Source: Bacteroidaceae bacterium
GTDB lineage: Bacteria > Bacteroidota > Bacteroidia > Bacteroidales > Bacteroidaceae
Direction: 5' to 3'
Assembly (NCBI GenBank): GCA_900771425.1
Contig: CAAGNV010000098.1
Span: forward strand, 1 to 25,116
DNA length: 25,116 nucleotides
Positions 22,653 through 25,116 of the stretch are shown piece after piece. The notes beneath the pieces are model-generated. The model searched no databases. It was given only the letters and a program-made list of their open reading frames with translations, and had not been told where the DNA came from. Numbering within the stretch: the first letter of the stretch is position 1; every line of letters starts with the position of its first letter. The translations under genes and the position numbers were made by a program.

Positions 22653-23744
22653 ATGAGTAACAATCCAATAAAAAGTCTTTCGGGCTTGAAGCGCGAAGAC
22701 TTCAAGAAAGAAGTACAAGGCAAGCCCGTCGATTTGTTTTTCCTGCGTAATAGTGCTGGCAATGAGGTGGCTATCACCAACTATGCTGGTGCTATTGTTG
22801 CTATTATGGTACCTGACCGCAACGGCAACTATGCAAATGTAATACAGGGACATGACAGTATCGACCAGAAACTCAATTCAAGTGACGTATTCCTCAGCAC
22901 ACTCATCGGACGCTTCGGCAACCGTATCTGCAAAGGAAAGTTCACTCTTGACGGCAAAGAATATACACTTGCCCTCAATGACGGTCCAAACTCACTTCAT
23001 GGCGGACCTACAGGATTCCACGCCCACGTATGGGATGCCGATCAGGTAGATGAGCAAACACTCAAGTTGCACTACCATTCAGCTGACATGGAAGAAGGTT
23101 TCCCAGGAAACATGGATATCGACGTCACATACACATGGACTGACGACAACGAACTGAAAATCGACTATAAGGCAACAACCGACAAGAAGACCATCGTAAA
23201 CCTCACTAACCATGGTTTCTTTGCTCTTGCAGGTATTGCCAACCCTACTCCTACAATCGAAGACCTTGAATGCGAAGTCAATGCTGACCATTATCTGCCA
23301 ATCGACGAGACAAGTATTCCACTCGGCAACATCGACAAGGTTGAAGGAACTCCTTTCGACTTCCGTGCACCAAAGCCTATCGGACGCGACATTGACCAGC
23401 CAGGCGATATTCAGCTCAAGAACGGTTCAGGCTACGACCACTGTTACGTGCTAAACAAGAAGGAACCAGGTGAACTCTCATTTGCCGCACGCATCTACGA
23501 ACCAAACTCCGGCCGTACTATGGAAGTATATACAACCGAGCCAGGTCTTCAGATGTACACAGGAAACTTCTGCTCAGGTAATGAAGGAAATTTCGGCGCA
23601 ACTTATCCACGCCGCAGTGCAGTATGCTTCGAAGCACAGCATTTCCCAGATTCACCAAACCGTCCATACTTCCCAAGCACAGAACTCTGCCCGGGAGAAG
23701 TATATACACAGACAACCATCTACAAGTTCGGTGTAAAGAAATAA
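22653..23744 (+). CDS. galM: Galactose mutarotase (aldose 1-epimerase)
   Basis: GalM interconverts beta- and alpha-galactose so that galactokinase can use it, the first step of the Leloir pathway. The protein has 363 residues from the ATG at 22653. The catalytic acid and base are in place: His116 in NSLHGG, His187 in NLTNHGFF and Glu327 in CFEAQHFPDSPN. Asp262 in YDHCYVL and Arg87 in GRFGNR are the substrate contacts expected in the family. There is no signal peptide, so it acts in the cytoplasm. The start follows the promoter at 22578-22609, and galK begins 53 nt after the stop. Co-transcription with galK supports galactose over other aldoses. Confidence 0.95.
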   Translation: MSNNPIKSLSGLKREDFKKEVQGKPVDLFFLRNSAGNEVAITNYAGAIVAIMVPDRNGNYANVIQGHDSIDQKLNSSDVFLSTLIGRFGNRICKGKFTLDGKEYTLALNDGPNSLHGGPTGFHAHVWDADQVDEQTLKLHYHSADMEEGFPGNMDIDVTYTWTDDNELKIDYKATTDKKTIVNLTNHGFFALAGIANPTPTIEDLECEVNADHYLPIDETSIPLGNIDKVEGTPFDFRAPKPIGRDIDQPGDIQLKNGSGYDHCYVLNKKEPGELSFAARIYEPNSGRTMEVYTTEPGLQMYTGNFCSGNEGNFGATYPRRSAVCFEAQHFPDSPNRPYFPSTELCPGEVYTQTTIYKFGVKK

Positions 23745-23797
23745 TAGGCATAACCTAATCAACAATCATTATATTAACCATTAAAACCTATAAGATT

Positions 23798-24958
23798 ATG
23801 AAACTTACAATCGATGACGTAAGAAGCCGCTTCATCAAGCACTTCGATGGAACTACAGGAACAGTTTATGCTGCTCCTGGACGTATTAACTTGATTGGTG
23901 AGCACACTGATTATAACGGAGGATTCGTATTTCCAGGAGCAGTAGAACAGGGTATCATTGCTGAAGTAAAGCCAAACGGCACACGCCTCATCCGTGCTTA
24001 CAGCATTGACCTTAAGGACTATTATGAATTCTCACTCGATGACGAAAAAGGACCACGCTCAACTCACTTCCGTTACATATATGGAGTAGCAAAGGAACTT
24101 ATTAAACTCGGCGTAAAGGTTGAAGGCTTCGATACTGCATTTGCAGGCGACGTGCCACTCGGCAGCGGCATGAGTTCAAGCGCAGCGCTCGAGAGTTGTT
24201 ATGCTTATGCACTGAACGATTTGTTCGGCGGAAACATCGACCCAATGGCACTCGCAAAGGCAGGACAGGCAACTGAACACAACTATGTTGGCGTTAAGTG
24301 CGGTATCATGGATCAGTTCGCATCTATGTTCGGAAAGAAGGACAACCTCATGCGTCTCGACTGCCGCAGTGGTGAGTTCGAATACTTCCCTTGGCAGGCA
24401 AAAGGCTACAAGCTCGTACTTATCAACTCATGCGTAAAGCACGAACTCGTAGGCAGTCCTTACAACGACCGTCGCGAAAGTTGCGAGCGCGTAGTCGCAG
24501 CAGTCAAGGCATTCAAGCCAGAAGCAGAGACACTCCGCGACTGCACATGGGACGACCTCGAAAAGGTTAAGGATCAGGTTAGCGAAGTAGATTATCGCCG
24601 TGCAAAGTTCGTACTCGGAGAAGTTGACCGTGTACTCGCTGTATCAGATGCCCTCAAAGCGAACGACTTTGAAACAGTCGGCGAAAAGATGTACGAAACT
24701 CATCAGGGCCTGAGCAAGGACTATGAAGTAAGCTGCGAAGAAATCGATTTCCTCGTTGACGTTGCAAGCGACTGTGGAGTTTCAGGCGCACGCATCATGG
24801 GTGGCGGCTTCGGTGGATGCACTATCAACCTCGTACAAAAGTCACTCTACCCTACTTTCATCGAGCAAGTTAAGGAACAGTACTCACAGAAGTTCGGCAA
24901 GCAGTGCAAAGTCATCGACGTAGTTATCGGTGATGGTGCACGCAAACTCGCTGACTAA
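23798..24958 (+). CDS. galK: Galactokinase
   Basis: GalK phosphorylates alpha-galactose to galactose-1-phosphate. The 386 residues carry the galactokinase signature GRINLIGEHTDYNGG at 28-42, the GHMP ATP loop PLGSGMSSSAA at 120-130, the catalytic Asp172 in CGIMDQF and the third motif GARIMGGGFGGC at 330-341. Arg29 is the expected catalytic arginine. It is cytoplasmic and of normal length. It is the second gene of the galM-galK operon; I see no promoter in the 53-bp gap. galT and galE are not in the window. After the stop, 158 bp remain, with no rightward gene visible. Confidence 0.97.
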   Translation: MKLTIDDVRSRFIKHFDGTTGTVYAAPGRINLIGEHTDYNGGFVFPGAVEQGIIAEVKPNGTRLIRAYSIDLKDYYEFSLDDEKGPRSTHFRYIYGVAKELIKLGVKVEGFDTAFAGDVPLGSGMSSSAALESCYAYALNDLFGGNIDPMALAKAGQATEHNYVGVKCGIMDQFASMFGKKDNLMRLDCRSGEFEYFPWQAKGYKLVLINSCVKHELVGSPYNDRRESCERVVAAVKAFKPEAETLRDCTWDDLEKVKDQVSEVDYRRAKFVLGEVDRVLAVSDALKANDFETVGEKMYETHQGLSKDYEVSCEEIDFLVDVASDCGVSGARIMGGGFGGCTINLVQKSLYPTFIEQVKEQYSQKFGKQCKVIDVVIGDGARKLAD

Positions 24959-25021
24959 TCCATACGTTCAGGCATCCGACTGCGGTCATAAAATTCAACC
25001 CTAAAATCCGCAACTATCCTC

Positions 25022-25044
25022 AAAAAAGCAATCAGAGGCTGATT
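25022..25044 (-). terminator. Possible leftward terminator at the window end
   Basis: On the minus strand AATCAG and CTGATT (25039-25044 and 25030-25035) form a 6-bp stem with a 3-base loop, followed by GC and six T. It would end a leftward transcript coming from beyond the window, convergent with galK. The stem is short and AT-rich, so it is weak. The other bases of 24959-25116 hold an 8-bp inverted repeat (24982-24989 with 25085-25092) and no gene I can support. Confidence 0.4.
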
Positions 25045-25116
25045 TCGTGAGCAGACAATAGTCCGATGTAGTATAAGCAATGAAATGACCGCCAAATGTA
25101 GCCACCTTCCCCTTAC

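Noticed and set aside
1..25116. tRNA, rRNA, transposon or phage genes
   Set aside because: I looked in the gaps and among the proteins and saw no cloverleaf with a credible anticodon, no ribosomal RNA core sequence and no transposase or integrase.

Overview
The window looks like a chromosomal stretch from a Bacteroidota member, most probably a Prevotella-like Bacteroidales (inferred). The grounds are: Bacteroidota-type promoters (TTTG near -33 and TAnnTTTG near -7) before several genes, little Shine-Dalgarno signal before the starts, lipoproteins with acidic residues just after the lipobox cysteine, and the gene order lon-tgt-LptF/G permease-coaX-outer membrane protein-TPR protein-lptC-PpiD/SurA-like foldase. 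I see no transposase, phage gene, CRISPR array, rRNA or tRNA. The gene content is mostly housekeeping.

Layout. Positions 1-737 hold no convincing gene but contain a nested inverted repeat (10-106), four tandem 21-bp units (400-483) and a good promoter (677-707) for a DUF697-type GTPase (738-1898). A rightward series follows: lon, tgt, LptF/LptG-family permease, coaX, a beta-barrel outer membrane protein, a TPR protein, lptC, and after a 288-bp gap with two inverted repeats a membrane-anchored PpiD/SurA-like peptidyl-prolyl isomerase. The series combines proteolysis, tRNA modification, CoA synthesis and envelope building (LPS export and periplasmic folding). A convergent gap (13637-13925) carries a strong bidirectional terminator and three 22-bp tandem repeats. 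Two leftward genes follow: a lipoprotein nucleoside hydrolase and mazG. The gap between them holds a second 21-bp array of the same family as the one at 400-483.

The right part is rightward again: a small lipoprotein, a PL11 rhamnogalacturonan lyase, an HD-domain hydrolase whose start lies inside the lyase gene, then grpE-dnaJ with its own promoter and a large-loop terminator, folC, and a galM-galK galactose operon with a promoter overlapped by a dyad. The lyase attacks the pectin RG-I backbone, whose side chains carry galactose, so lyase and galM/galK could serve the same diet, although separate promoters and the chaperone genes lie between them.

The least explained signals are the intergenic repeats: two 21-bp arrays, 14.7 kb apart, share a 20-bp identical core and both end in an inverted unit, and a separate 22-bp array lies between two convergent genes. 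Other points are a queuine tRNA-ribosyltransferase that has lost the three zinc-binding cysteines, a sharp AT-rich shift in the last quarter of coaX, and several dyads at promoters. No wholly new multi-gene system is evident; the repeat family is the best candidate for something undescribed.
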